A stretch of DNA of 50,614 bases from contig JAGOQJ010000011.1 of assembly GCA_017991595.1 (NCBI GenBank), positions 1-50,614 on the forward strand. Direction: 5' to 3'. The stretch comes from Candidatus Didemnitutus sp. Its GTDB lineage: Bacteria; Verrucomicrobiota; Verrucomicrobiia; Opitutales; Opitutaceae. Below are positions 1-9,657 of the stretch, in pieces; within the stretch, counting starts at the first letter, position 1; every line of letters starts with the position of its first letter. The notes under the pieces were generated by a model. That model ran no database searches, had not been told where the DNA came from, and was given only the letters and a program-made list of their open reading frames with translations. Both the position numbers and the translations under genes were made by a program.

Positions 1-323
1 GTGCGCGCCTGCCCGGACGGCGCAGCCGTCAACGTCACGCCGCCCTCCACATCGATCGCCAGCACGAGGAACTCGAACTCGCGCGTGCGACCGTCCTGCA
101 CCGTGCGGCTCATCGCCAGCATCGTCCCGCCGGCCGGTTCCATCCACTGCTCGCTCACGCGCCGACCGTTGCGCTCGGACTCCCACCGCCCCGCGAGCCA
201 GCCGAAATCCTCGATCCGCGGCGTCGCCGGCCCTTCCGCCGCCCGCAACGACCACACCAACGCCACCGCGAGGCCCAGCAGCAGCCAGCCCGATCGCGTG
301 CGACTGACCGGAAGCCTTCTCAT
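1..323 (-). CDS. DUF6265-like exported protein, C-terminus cut by window edge
   Basis: The minus strand from an ATG at 323 stays open to the window edge, giving 107 codons. The translation begins MRRLPVSRTRSGWLLLGLAV, a basic start followed by a hydrophobic stretch typical of a signal peptide, and continues with FGWLAGRWESE, then EQWMEPAGGTMLAMSRT and FEFLVLAID. That order (FGWLxGxW, EQWxxPxGGTMLxMSR, EFE) is characteristic of the DUF6265 family, which has no known activity and probably a small beta-barrel, lipocalin-like fold. The start overlaps the stop of the upstream SMR exporter gene by 4 nt (ATGA), so the two are probably co-translated. The C-terminal part lies outside the window. Family assignment is from memory of the motif; function is unknown. 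Confidence 0.72.
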   Translation of the reverse strand, partial: MRRLPVSRTRSGWLLLGLAVALVWSLRAAEGPATPRIEDFGWLAGRWESERNGRRVSEQWMEPAGGTMLAMSRTVQDGRTREFEFLVLAIDVEGGVTLTAAPSGQAR

Positions 324-643
324 GACGCCGTCGCCGTGAATTTGAGCCCCACGATGCCCGCCACGATGAGCATCATGCACACGAGCCGCGCCGCCGTCGC
401 GGGTTCCTTGAACAACACGATGCCTGCTATCGCCGTGCCCACTGCTCCGATGCCCGTCCATATCGCGTAGCTCGTCCCGAGCGGCAGCGCCTTCACCGCC
501 TGCGCCAGACACCAGAAACTCGCCAGCATCAACAGCACCGTGGCGACACTCGGCCACAGCTTCGTGAAACCATGCGTGAACTTCAGGCCGACCGCCCAAG
601 CAATCTCGAGCAGCCCAGCGACGATGAGCCAGATCCAAGGCAT
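320..643 (-). CDS. gdx: SMR-family guanidinium exporter (Gdx/SugE type)
   Basis: A 107-residue protein starting MPWIWLIVAGLLEIAWAVGL, with four predicted membrane helices, the usual small multidrug resistance length. The conserved helix-1 Glu is present in AGLLEIAWA. The stretch AIWTGIGAVGTAIAGIVLFK is diagnostic of the SugE/Gdx branch, which exports guanidinium ion in exchange for protons, as opposed to the EmrE multidrug branch. It acts as an inner-membrane antiparallel dimer in characterised members. An upstream in-frame ATG at 685 would add 14 residues before the canonical MPW start, so I chose 643. The DUF6265 gene follows with a 4-nt overlap. The divergent upstream region carries a 13-bp inverted repeat (824-856). 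I looked for guanidine riboswitch signatures there and could not recognise one. Confidence 0.9.
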   Translation of the reverse strand: MPWIWLIVAGLLEIAWAVGLKFTHGFTKLWPSVATVLLMLASFWCLAQAVKALPLGTSYAIWTGIGAVGTAIAGIVLFKEPATAARLVCMMLIVAGIVGLKFTATAS

Positions 644-823
644 GCGCGGAGGAAGCATGAACCCGCCGCAAGTCACAAGTGCCAAGACACCGCAGCGAGT
701 CCGGGCGCGCGCGCCCGCCCGACGCCGAGCGCAGCACGCCCGGACCGTTTGCCGCGGCCCATTTCACCCGCACCGCACCGCGCCGCGGGCTCTACTCCTT
801 TCGGCGTAACCACCCAACCCAAG

Positions 824-856
824 CACTGCGCATGCTCCGGCAAAGCATGCACAGTG
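824..856. promoter_or_regulatory. 13-bp inverted repeat in divergent gdx/2-oxoacid oxidoreductase promoter region
   Basis: The 293-nt gap between the divergent genes holds two arms, 824-836 (cactgcgcatgct) and 844-856 (agcatgcacagtg), complementary at 12 of 13 positions with one wobble-type mismatch, separated by a 7-nt loop. It is either a protein-binding operator or a stem in the leader of the minus-strand exporter transcript. A TATGAT hexamer lies on the plus strand at 875-880 without a good -35. Which gene it controls is not shown by the sequence. Confidence 0.45.
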
Positions 857-936
857 ATTCGAGCCACCCGGGACTATGATGACAAAAAATCCCCTCCGGT
901 GCTCGCGACTCACGTCGTCCGCGCCGGCCACGAAAC

Positions 937-2355
937 ATGTCCGCCATTGCTCGACCCAAACCGTTCCTGCAACCCGAGTATTGCAAGGGTTGCCTACGGT
1001 GCATCGATGCGTGTCCCAAGCACTGCATCTCCCCCGGTCGCGAGATCAATCCCGCGACCGGGCTGATTCCTGTCGAACTCCACCTCGACGCCTGCAACGG
1101 CTGCTCGCTGTGCATGCAGGCCTGCCCCGAGCCCTTCGGCTTGCGGCCCGAGACCGACCGCTGCCGTCCCTCGTGCAACGGGCACGACGACTTCGACCTG
1201 CAGGACCCCGCGAAGCTCTTCGGCCCGAAGCCGCTCACCAGCGCTCCGGCCGCCGACGAGGAGGACACCGTCATCGCCCTGCCCGCCTGCGAGCCGATGG
1301 TCCTCAAGGGCAACTACGCCGCCGCCATCGGCGCGCTGCTCGCCGGTTGCCGCCACGTGTTCGGCTACCCGATCACGCCGTCCACCGAGGGTGCCGAGCT
1401 CATGGCCAAGATCCTGCCCAAGCTCGACGGCGCCTTCATCCAAGCCGTCAGCGAGACCGCCGCCGTGAACATGATGTATGGCGCCGCCGGCTCCGGCGTG
1501 CCCTGCATGACCTTCACCAGCGGCCCCGGCTTCTCGCTCATGCTCGAGGGCGTCAGCTACATGATCGGCGCCGAGCTCCCCGCCGTCTTCGTCGACGTCA
1601 TGCGCGGCGGCCCCGGCCTCGGCAACCTCGGACCCGAACAGGCCGACATCAAGCTCGCCTGCCGCGGCCTCGGTCACGGCAACACCCACGCCATCGTCCT
1701 CGCCCCCGGCACGCCGCAGGAGATGCTCGACCTCTCGATCGAGGCCTTCGACCTCGCGTTCAAGTATCGCATCCCCGTCGTCATCCTCGGTGACGGCTAC
1801 CTCGGCCAGATGACCGGTGTCGTGCGCCTGCCGCACGAGATGACCAAGCGCGGCCGCCCGGCCTGGGCCGTCACCGGCGACCACGGCCACCGCCACAACC
1901 TCATCTCCTCGATCCAGCTCCTCGAGACCGATCTCGAACAGCACAACGAGCACCTGAACCGCAAATACGACGCCATCACCGCCGCCGAGCAGCGCGCCGA
2001 CCTCTACAAGTGCGAGGATGCCGACACGCTCGTCATCGCCTGCAACACGCCCGCGCGCATGGCCAAGGGCGCCGTCGAGGCCGCCCGCCACGATGGCGTC
2101 AAGGTCGGCCTGTTCCGTCCCGTCACGCTCTGGCCCTTCCCTTCCCGCGCGCTCGCCGACCTGCTCCCGCAGACCCGGCGCATCGTCGTCGTCGAGGCCG
2201 GCCCGGGCCAGCTCGAGGACGAGGTCCGCCTCGCCCTCAGCCACGCCGGTTTCCACCCGCCGCCCATCGAGCACGTGCGGCGGCACGGCGGCATCCTGCC
2301 GTCGCAGAACGAGATTCTCCAACAGCTCCTGAAAGGACACGAGGTGCGGTCATGA
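937..2355 (+). CDS. 2-oxoacid:ferredoxin oxidoreductase, fused ferredoxin + alpha subunit (Vor/Kor type)
   Basis: A 472-residue protein. The first ~70 residues are a two-cluster ferredoxin: C16-C19-C22-C26-P and C53-C56-C59-C63-P, each the CxxCxxCxxxCP pattern of a [4Fe-4S] site. From about residue 125 it is the alpha subunit (pyrimidine-binding and transketolase C-terminal domains) of a 2-oxoacid:ferredoxin oxidoreductase: VLKGNYAAAIGALLAG, FGYPITPSTEG, FTSGPGFSLMLEGVSYM. These enzymes oxidatively decarboxylate a 2-oxoacid to acyl-CoA, using thiamine diphosphate and reducing ferredoxin. The ITPSTE segment resembles the VorB/KorA subfamily (branched-chain or 2-oxoglutarate substrates) more than pyruvate enzymes, but the substrate cannot be read from sequence. 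The ferredoxin is normally a separate delta subunit. The stop overlaps the next gene by 4 nt (ATGA). Confidence 0.92.
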   Translation: MSAIARPKPFLQPEYCKGCLRCIDACPKHCISPGREINPATGLIPVELHLDACNGCSLCMQACPEPFGLRPETDRCRPSCNGHDDFDLQDPAKLFGPKPLTSAPAADEEDTVIALPACEPMVLKGNYAAAIGALLAGCRHVFGYPITPSTEGAELMAKILPKLDGAFIQAVSETAAVNMMYGAAGSGVPCMTFTSGPGFSLMLEGVSYMIGAELPAVFVDVMRGGPGLGNLGPEQADIKLACRGLGHGNTHAIVLAPGTPQEMLDLSIEAFDLAFKYRIPVVILGDGYLGQMTGVVRLPHEMTKRGRPAWAVTGDHGHRHNLISSIQLLETDLEQHNEHLNRKYDAITAAEQRADLYKCEDADTLVIACNTPARMAKGAVEAARHDGVKVGLFRPVTLWPFPSRALADLLPQTRRIVVVEAGPGQLEDEVRLALSHAGFHPPPIEHVRRHGGILPSQNEILQQLLKGHEVRS

Positions 2356-3788
2356 GCGGCGCATTCTACGACACCTTCGAACGCCACTCCGGTGGCCAGG
2401 GCCTCAAGGGCCACAGCACGCACTATTGCCCCGGCTGCGGCCACGGCGTAGTCCACCGCGACATCGCCGAGGTCATCCAGGAACTTGGCGCGCAGGACCG
2501 CACGATCTTCATCTCGCCGGTCGGCTGCTCGGTCTTCGCGTATTATTATTTCGACGTCGGCAACTCCCAGGCCGCGCACGGCCGCGCGCCCGCCGTCGCC
2601 CTCGGCCACAAGCTCGCTTCGCCCGGCTCGCTCGTCATCTCCTACCAAGGCGACGGCGACCTCGCCTCTATCGGTCTCGCCGAGACGATCTCGATGGCGC
2701 AGATGGGCCTGCCGCTCACCGTCATCTTCATCAACAATGCCATCTACGGCATGACCGGCGGCCAGCTCGCGCCGACGTCCCTCTCCGGCCAGAAAACCGC
2801 CACCAGCCCCGACGGCCGCACACGCGCCATGGGCCAGCCGCTCAAGATGGCCGAACTCATCGCCCAACTCGACGGCCCCATCTACGTCGAACGCGTCGCG
2901 CTCTACGACGCCAAGAACCGCGTCAAGGCCCGCAAGGCGATCAAGAAGGCGCTCACGCTCCAGCTCGAAGGCCGCGGCTACTCGTTCATCGAGGTCCTCT
3001 CCGAATGCCCGACGCACCTCAAGCTCTCGCCCGTCGAAGCCGAGCAATGGGTGAAGGAGCAGATGGAGCCGGTCTATCCGCTCGGCGTGAAGAAGGACAC
3101 GAGCGCCACCACCGAGCCTTGGTTCAAGGGCCCGCGCCCACTCTACACGCCCGAGTCCGTCCTCGGCCTCAGCGGCGCCGAGCCGGCCCTCGCCGCGCAC
3201 ACGCGCGCCGCCTGGCCCGCGCAGCTCGCCAAGCGCGACCTCAGCTTCAAGTTCGCCGGCTCCGGCGGCGACGGCGCGCAGACCGCGGCGTTGCTCCTCG
3301 TCCGCGCCGCGATCGAGCTCGGCTACGACGCCACGCACATCCCCGCCTACGGCCCCGAGAGCCGCGGCGGCACCAGCTACGCCGATGTCCACGTCGCTGC
3401 CGACGAGGTGCTCAACCCCGCCGCGCCCGAGCCCGATGTGCTCGTCGCCTTCAACTCCCCGAGCCTCGCCAAGTTCGCCTCCACCGTCACCGCGGGCGGC
3501 ATCATTCTCTACGACAGCACCGTCGTCCCCACGCCCCCGACCGGGCTCGCCCCCGGCGTGCAGGTCCTCGGCGTGCCCTTCACCAAGATCGCCACCGATC
3601 TCGGCAAGCCGATGGTGAAGAACGTCGTTGCCCTCGGCGCCCTGCAGGCCTCGGTGAAACTCCTCCCCGACCACGCGCTGATGGAAACGCTCGCGCACGT
3701 CCTGAAAGACAAGGCTTCCGTTCTCCCGCTCAATCACGCCGCCTTCGCCGCAGGCCACACCGCCATCGAATCCGTGCCGGCCCACTAA
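2352..3788 (+). CDS. 2-oxoacid:ferredoxin oxidoreductase, fused TPP-binding beta + gamma subunits
   Basis: A 478-residue protein. The N-terminal half is the thiamine-diphosphate beta subunit: HYCPGCGHG near residue 25, then SYQGDGDLASIGLAE and INNAIYGMTGGQ, the GDGD...NN motif that binds Mg-ThDP. From about residue 295 a gamma (catalytic-domain/CoA-side) subunit follows, starting FKFAGSGGDGAQTAALLL and containing PAYGPESRGG. Beta and gamma are separate proteins in archaeal VOR/KOR; here they are one chain. Together with the preceding gene the whole alpha-beta-gamma-delta enzyme comes from two genes. The ATG is fixed by the 4-nt overlap with the alpha gene. An 8-bp hairpin starts 9 nt after the stop (3798-3818) and separates it from the acyl-CoA synthetase gene. 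Confidence 0.93.
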   Translation: MSGAFYDTFERHSGGQGLKGHSTHYCPGCGHGVVHRDIAEVIQELGAQDRTIFISPVGCSVFAYYYFDVGNSQAAHGRAPAVALGHKLASPGSLVISYQGDGDLASIGLAETISMAQMGLPLTVIFINNAIYGMTGGQLAPTSLSGQKTATSPDGRTRAMGQPLKMAELIAQLDGPIYVERVALYDAKNRVKARKAIKKALTLQLEGRGYSFIEVLSECPTHLKLSPVEAEQWVKEQMEPVYPLGVKKDTSATTEPWFKGPRPLYTPESVLGLSGAEPALAAHTRAAWPAQLAKRDLSFKFAGSGGDGAQTAALLLVRAAIELGYDATHIPAYGPESRGGTSYADVHVAADEVLNPAAPEPDVLVAFNSPSLAKFASTVTAGGIILYDSTVVPTPPTGLAPGVQVLGVPFTKIATDLGKPMVKNVVALGALQASVKLLPDHALMETLAHVLKDKASVLPLNHAAFAAGHTAIESVPAH

Positions 3789-3797
3789 AAACGGTGG

Positions 3798-3818
3798 GGG
3801 CGTCTCTCCGAGACGCCC
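3798..3818. repeat. REP-like palindrome after oxidoreductase beta/gamma gene
   Basis: Perfect 8-bp arms gggcgtct and agacgccc enclose the loop ctccg. No T-run follows on either strand, so an intrinsic terminator is not indicated. The pattern of a G-rich arm, a TCC-containing loop and a mirrored arm matches the other palindromes of this window, but it is preceded by GGTGG instead of the GTAG seen elsewhere. It could modulate expression between this gene and the downstream synthetase or stabilise the upstream mRNA. Confidence 0.6.
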
Positions 3819-3961
3819 TCATTGCACGCCCGCTCGCGAAAACCCACTCCCGAAATCCGCAAAGGCAAGGCCCGCCCTCCAGGCAGGCCGAAAATAGTCG
3901 CCCCCGCAATCGGGCCGCCCGGAGATCGGCCCGCCTCCTCGCTGATCGCCCCACGCCCGCC

Positions 3962-6124
3962 ATGCCCTCCACGTTTCTCCCCGAGCACGTCGCCTACGTC
4001 CTGCTGGCCGACGCCGGCCTGTTCCCGCCGCGCCACGGCACGCTCGGAGCCGATCTCCCTTTCACGCCGGGCGAACCCATCGTGCTCAAGGGGCTCGGCG
4101 ACGAGCTCTGGCACAAGTCCGAGCTTGGTTGTGTGCGCTTCCTGCCCTTCGACGCCGGACGCCTCGCCCAAGAGGCCGCGCAGATGCGCGCGCGTGTGGA
4201 AGCCGAGGGCCACGCATGGATTGAGGCCCTCGCCTGCGAACGCGTGGCGATCCAACGCAGCCGCGACCTGCCTTCCGAGGCCTTCGTCTCACTCTCCCGC
4301 ACCGACGCCGGCTGGGTGATCCTCTGCGGCTTCGGCGGCTTGCAAGCCAACGCGCTCGCCGAACTCGCCCCGCCCTGCCGCTGGCCGGTCGACGTCGTCA
4401 CGCCGGAGCAAGCGGGCACCGAATTCGCGCAACACCTGCTCGGCCGCATCTGGCTCGGACGCTTGCGCGACGCGCATCCGCTCACCACCGCCGCGGAGCT
4501 GCAGGATTTCTTCGCCGCGCTGTGGCGGCTCGCCGCCGCCTGCGAAGCGCGCGGCCTCTCGCTGCTCGAGCTCAACCCCGTCGCGCTCGATCCGTCCGGC
4601 ACGCCGCGGCCGCTCGACGCCGTGGGCCGCTTCGCCGCCGCGCCCGAACCGCGCTTCGCACCGCCCGCGGATTTTCTCGCCGCCTTGCGCGCGCCCCGCC
4701 GCATCGCCCTCGCCGGTGTGTCGAGCCAGCCCGGCGGCGTCGGTCGCACCATCCTCGACAATCTCCACAGCTACGACCTCGCGCCGGGCGACCTGCTGCT
4801 GATCAAGCCGCGCAAACCCGCCGACGCGCGCGTCGCGGCGTCACCCGCCGATCCCGACACGCACGAGGTTTTCCTCGGCCTGCCGTGTCTGCCCGATGTG
4901 TCAGAGTTGCGCGAGGCGCCGGTCGATCTGCTCATCCTCGCCCTGCCCGCGCCGGCCGCGGCTGACGTGCTCACCGCGCTCATCGCCCAGGGCGGCGGCG
5001 CCACCTGCGTCGCGCTTGTCGCGGGCGGCCTCGGCGACGGCGCCGACACCGCCGGTCTCGGTGCCCACCTGCAACGCCTATTACGCGAGACGCGCGCCGC
5101 GGGCCGCTGGACGCCCGCCGTGCTCGGTCCGAATTTCCTCGGCCACTGGTCGCCCGCCCACGCGCTCGATACGTCCTTCATCCCGGTGGAAAAACTCGCA
5201 GCGCCCGCCACCGCAGGCGGCGAGCTGACGCTGCTCAGCCAGAGCGGCGCCTTCCTGCTTTGCCGCCGTTCGCGCCAGCCGGAACTGCGCTTCGGCCTCG
5301 GCATCGCGCTCGGCAACCAGATGGACGTCGCGATGGCCGACGTGCTCGCCTCGTTCGCCACCGCCGAAGCGCCCGGCCCCGTCGCGTGCTACGTCGAGGG
5401 CTTCGGCCCCGGCCAACTTGCCCCCTTCGCCGCCGCCGCGCGCGCACTCACCCGACGCGGCGGTCGCGTGCTGCTCCACCGCGCCGGCCGCACTGCCACC
5501 GGCCAAGCCGCCGCGGCCAGCCACACCGGCGCGATGGCCGGCGACCTCGAGCTCGAACGCGCACTCCTCGAGCGCAGCGGCGTGAAATTCTCCGGCACCA
5601 TCGCGGAGTTCGACGCCGCGCTCGCTTGGCTGGGCGCGTATCCGCATCTCGCGAAGGGGCCCGTGGCGCTGCTGAGCAACGCCGGCTTCGAGAGTGTCAA
5701 CGGGAGCGACCTCTTCGGTCCGGCCTTGCCCGAGGCCACGCTCTCGGCACCGTCGCTCGCCGCGTTGAATGCCGCGCTCGCCACGCACGCGCTGGCCGGG
5801 CTCGTCAGCCCGCGTCTGCCGCTCGACCTCACGCCCATGGCCGAGGAAGCCGCCTACCTCGCCGCCGCCGAGATCGTGCTGCGCGACTGCGCGGTGCTCG
5901 TGGTCGGACTCGTGCCCTTCACCCGCAAGCTCAACACCTCCGGCGAAGGCGCGCGCGCATTTGCCGCCAAGCTCGCCGCGCTCGCCCGCGCGGCCGGCAA
6001 ACCCGTCGCGATCGCGATCGACGCCGGCCCCGCTTACGAGGATTACCGCGCCGCTTTCGTCGCGGAGGGTCTGCCAACCTTCGACCGCGTTGAACACGCG
6101 CTGCTCGGCCTGAAGCTGCTCTGA
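3962..6124 (+). CDS. ADP-forming acyl-CoA synthetase (acetate--CoA ligase family), ATP-grasp first
   Basis: A 720-residue protein of the ADP-forming acyl-CoA synthetase superfamily, which conserves energy by the reaction acyl-CoA + ADP + phosphate to acid + CoA + ATP. Residues ~1-225 form an ATP-grasp (beta) domain with PIVLKGLGDELWHKSELG and LLELNPVAL. Residues ~240 onward form the CoA-binding and succinyl-CoA-ligase-like alpha part, with IALAGVSSQPGGVGRTILDN, LGPNFLG, LLSQSGAF and ASHTGAMAGD. His521 in SHTGA is the expected phosphorylated histidine. Most single-chain members run alpha then beta, so the domain order here is permuted. The ATG at 3962 starts exactly where family similarity starts; the in-frame sequence upstream is an artefact. 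It follows the oxidoreductase genes on the same strand and is the likely acyl-CoA consumer. Confidence 0.88.
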   Translation: MPSTFLPEHVAYVLLADAGLFPPRHGTLGADLPFTPGEPIVLKGLGDELWHKSELGCVRFLPFDAGRLAQEAAQMRARVEAEGHAWIEALACERVAIQRSRDLPSEAFVSLSRTDAGWVILCGFGGLQANALAELAPPCRWPVDVVTPEQAGTEFAQHLLGRIWLGRLRDAHPLTTAAELQDFFAALWRLAAACEARGLSLLELNPVALDPSGTPRPLDAVGRFAAAPEPRFAPPADFLAALRAPRRIALAGVSSQPGGVGRTILDNLHSYDLAPGDLLLIKPRKPADARVAASPADPDTHEVFLGLPCLPDVSELREAPVDLLILALPAPAAADVLTALIAQGGGATCVALVAGGLGDGADTAGLGAHLQRLLRETRAAGRWTPAVLGPNFLGHWSPAHALDTSFIPVEKLAAPATAGGELTLLSQSGAFLLCRRSRQPELRFGLGIALGNQMDVAMADVLASFATAEAPGPVACYVEGFGPGQLAPFAAAARALTRRGGRVLLHRAGRTATGQAAAASHTGAMAGDLELERALLERSGVKFSGTIAEFDAALAWLGAYPHLAKGPVALLSNAGFESVNGSDLFGPALPEATLSAPSLAALNAALATHALAGLVSPRLPLDLTPMAEEAAYLAAAEIVLRDCAVLVVGLVPFTRKLNTSGEGARAFAAKLAALARAAGKPVAIAIDAGPAYEDYRAAFVAEGLPTFDRVEHALLGLKLL

Positions 6125-6140
6125 CCTTTCAGCGCAGGCA

Positions 6141-6192
6141 GCGAGCTTGCTCGCGCCCGGCTCGTTTCGGCGCGAGCAAGCTCGCCACCTAC
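6141..6192. repeat. Paired REP-like palindromes (17-bp inverted repeat) between convergent genes
   Basis: Arms 6141-6157 and 6169-6185 are perfect 17-bp reverse complements (gcgagcttgctcgcgcc and its complement). Each arm is itself nearly palindromic (gcgagc-tt-gctcgc). A GTAG tetranucleotide lies on the minus strand at 6189-6192 directly before its arm. It sits between the convergent stops of the acyl-CoA synthetase and 6-phosphogluconolactonase genes. Two inverted REP units forming one long hairpin is the REPIN layout. It may also act as a bidirectional transcription barrier, although no U-tract is present. Confidence 0.75.
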
Positions 6193-6194
6193 GT

Positions 6195-6938
6195 TTAGGT
6201 TTCCAGGAACTTCGCCGCGGCGGGTTCGTCGACGAGCCACACGACGTTCTGCGCGCACGTTTTCAGAATCTGCGAGGGCACATTCGCCGGATCGAAGGGA
6301 CCGGTGAGCACGCGGTGCAGCGCCTCGGCCTTGCCCTCGCCCAGCGCCAGCACCACGACCAGCCCGGCCGCTTTCAAGCCGCTGGGCGTGATCGTCAGGC
6401 GCCAGCCCTTGCCGGGCACGTCGATCGCCGCGAAATACTGTCCGCCGTCATCGCGCAGCAACGGACTGCCAGGGAAGAGCGAGGCCGTGTGGCAATCGTC
6501 GCCCATGCCGAGGAAGCACACGTCGAAGGTGCGGTTGCGTCCGAACCACGGCGCGCCCATGCGACCGAACTCCAGCGCCGCCATCGCCGGCGGCACGTTG
6601 GTCGACCACGGGTGCCGTTTCTCAGGAGGGATGCCGAGCGGCTTGAGCAGCAGGCGGTCGGCGTTGCCGAAGTTCGATTCGTGGCTGTCGATGCGCACGT
6701 AGCGCTCGTCGCTCACGAACCAATGTGTCGCGGCGAGCAAGCCGGGCGAAAGCGCGTCCTTCGCCACGCACCACTGATACCATTCCTTCGGCGTCGAGCC
6801 GCCGGTGAGAGCCCAGGTGAAGTGTTTCGCGAGCGGATTGCGCCCGCGCTGGCCCTCCGCGAGGAACACCGCCGTGCGGAAACAATCCTCCTTCGAACCG
6901 ATGAACACGCGACCGTAGCTGGAGCTGAGTTCTTTCAT
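6195..6938 (-). CDS. pgl: 6-phosphogluconolactonase
   Basis: A 247-residue protein of the NagB/6-phosphogluconolactonase fold. It hydrolyses 6-phosphogluconolactone to 6-phosphogluconate, the second step of the oxidative pentose phosphate pathway, in the cytoplasm. Diagnostic pieces are WALTGGSTPKEWY (phosphate-binding loop), THWFVSDERYV (the VSDER signature), SNFGNADRLLL, and FLGMGDDCHTASLFPG (the GMGxDGHTASLFP motif, here with Asp-Cys in place of Asp-Gly). The start at 6938 (MKELSSSYGRVFIG) fits the family length; an in-frame ATG at 7067 would add 43 residues without family character. It is the last gene of a minus-strand set zwf-opcA-pgl, separated from opcA by about 200 nt containing a REP-like palindrome. 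Confidence 0.92.
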   Translation of the reverse strand: MKELSSSYGRVFIGSKEDCFRTAVFLAEGQRGRNPLAKHFTWALTGGSTPKEWYQWCVAKDALSPGLLAATHWFVSDERYVRIDSHESNFGNADRLLLKPLGIPPEKRHPWSTNVPPAMAALEFGRMGAPWFGRNRTFDVCFLGMGDDCHTASLFPGSPLLRDDGGQYFAAIDVPGKGWRLTITPSGLKAAGLVVVLALGEGKAEALHRVLTGPFDPANVPSQILKTCAQNVVWLVDEPAAAKFLET

Positions 6939-7079
6939 CCGCGCCCAAGTCAGCGGGGAAAGGAACCCGTGCCAAGGAACAAGTGATCGCGTGACAAATG
7001 ACCGGTGGTGACGGTTCTCCGAGGCGCCATTGATGGATGCATGTTCGTGGCCGTGACTCGCGGGCAACGCGGGAAACCA

Positions 7080-7105
7080 GGGCGGTGAGGGACCACCGCC
7101 CCTAC
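7080..7105 (-). repeat. REP-like palindrome between opcA and pgl
   Basis: Arms gggcggtg (7080-7087) and caccgccc (7094-7101) form a perfect 8-bp stem with a 6-nt loop. On the minus strand the stem is directly preceded by GTAG (7102-7105). The flanking 40-100 nt on either side show no coding character. Because it lies inside the zwf-opcA-pgl unit, it would be transcribed and could reduce pgl expression relative to the upstream genes. Confidence 0.65.
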
Positions 7106-7144
7106 CTCAATGCCTCCGCAGCAGCACAGCGCGCGGAGCGGCGC

Positions 7145-8110
7145 TCAGCCGAACATCGCTTCGGCCAGCGCTTCCGCCGGCTCGAGCACGCGCGCCGCCG
7201 CGGTCAGCGTCGTGCGGCCGTGACCGAGGTCGCCCTCGAACTCGGCTTGGTGCGACTGCAGATCGGCGCTCCAGCGGAAATTCTTCCGCGGATCGCGGTA
7301 GGTGAAGCCGATCTCGAAGCAGTGATCGCAGGGACGCGGCGAGACGCTGAAGTCGATGTCGTTCTCCGCACTCGCACCGCAGCGCACGAGGCCCTTCTTC
7401 AGCCAGCCGAGCATGGCGAAGGCCTCGGCGCTGTAATCCGCCCGGTGACTGAGCGTGACGGCGCGCAAGCCGTCGACGATGTCGGCCGGCGCGTAGCGGC
7501 TGAGGAATTGCCCGATGGTCTGCCGCAGCGGACGCGTCCGCGTGTAGGCGAGATCGCGCACGGCCGCCGGATTCGGCCACGGGAACGTGAAGGCATCCTC
7601 CGGCACCACGGCGCTATCGAAGAGCACGCGCCGCGAACGCGTGAGCAGGTAATCGTAGGCGGCGAGGCGCGCGTTGGACGAGAAGCGGTGCGCCCAGTAA
7701 TAGAGCGGCAGGTCGGTGGAGAGGCAGATCGACACCTGGTTCTGCAGGAAATCGTGCGTGCCCATCGGATAACTCAGCAGCACGAACTCGCAGCAGCGCG
7801 TGTCCTTGCCCGCCTTGCCGAGGAAGCACTCGCCGTAGATCTTGGCCTTGAACTCGCGCGGCGCGGACTCGTCGCGCTCGGGACACAGCGCGACCACGCG
7901 GCACGGGTAGCGGCGCGCAAACTCCACCGTGGTGCGGAACTGCGTCTCCGCATCCTGGCACGTCGTGCTGAAGCCGAAATGCAGCACGAGGTTGAGCTGC
8001 ATCGCGCGCTGGTCCTGCACGTCGGTGTTGGCCCAGAGTCGGTTGAAGCCGGCGTTGATGCCGCCGACGGGCACCTCCATTCCGGGCAGGGCTTGGAAGA
8101 TGGCGGACAT
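7145..8110 (-). CDS. opcA: Glucose-6-phosphate dehydrogenase assembly protein OpcA
   Basis: A 321-residue protein resembling OpcA, the partner and activator of glucose-6-phosphate dehydrogenase known from cyanobacteria and actinobacteria. The two-part layout is visible: an N-terminal region with MQLNLVLHF, FARRYPCRVVALCP and KIYGECFLG, a central LLSYPMGTHDF...STDLPLYYWAHRF, and a C-terminal region around CDHCFEIGFTYRDP. The STDLPLYYW segment corresponds to the conserved D-LPxxxWW stretch of the family. It starts 6 nt after the zwf stop, and that linkage is the usual arrangement and the strongest support. A cytoplasmic role in controlling flux into the oxidative pentose phosphate pathway is inferred from family and neighbours. 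Several cysteines (in CEFVLL, CDHC) could allow redox control as proposed for cyanobacterial OpcA. Confidence 0.85.
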   Translation of the reverse strand: MSAIFQALPGMEVPVGGINAGFNRLWANTDVQDQRAMQLNLVLHFGFSTTCQDAETQFRTTVEFARRYPCRVVALCPERDESAPREFKAKIYGECFLGKAGKDTRCCEFVLLSYPMGTHDFLQNQVSICLSTDLPLYYWAHRFSSNARLAAYDYLLTRSRRVLFDSAVVPEDAFTFPWPNPAAVRDLAYTRTRPLRQTIGQFLSRYAPADIVDGLRAVTLSHRADYSAEAFAMLGWLKKGLVRCGASAENDIDFSVSPRPCDHCFEIGFTYRDPRKNFRWSADLQSHQAEFEGDLGHGRTTLTAAARVLEPAEALAEAMFG

Positions 8111-8115
8111 GGCGC

Positions 8116-9657
<1,542 letters not shown>

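Noticed and set aside
644..936. Guanidine riboswitch for the gdx gene
   Set aside because: The 13-bp hairpin is clear, but none of the conserved elements I know for guanidine-I, -II (ACGR loops) or -III could be found. It is kept only as an inverted repeat.
994..3785. Long minus-strand open frames (448 and 593 residues) opposite the oxidoreductase genes
   Set aside because: Low-complexity Gly/Ala/Glu/Arg/Val sequence with no motifs, opposite genes with unambiguous catalytic signatures.
2426..3961. In-frame extension of the acyl-CoA synthetase into the beta/gamma gene
   Set aside because: The extension is Arg/Pro-rich out-of-frame reading of the upstream gene. Family similarity begins at ATG 3962.
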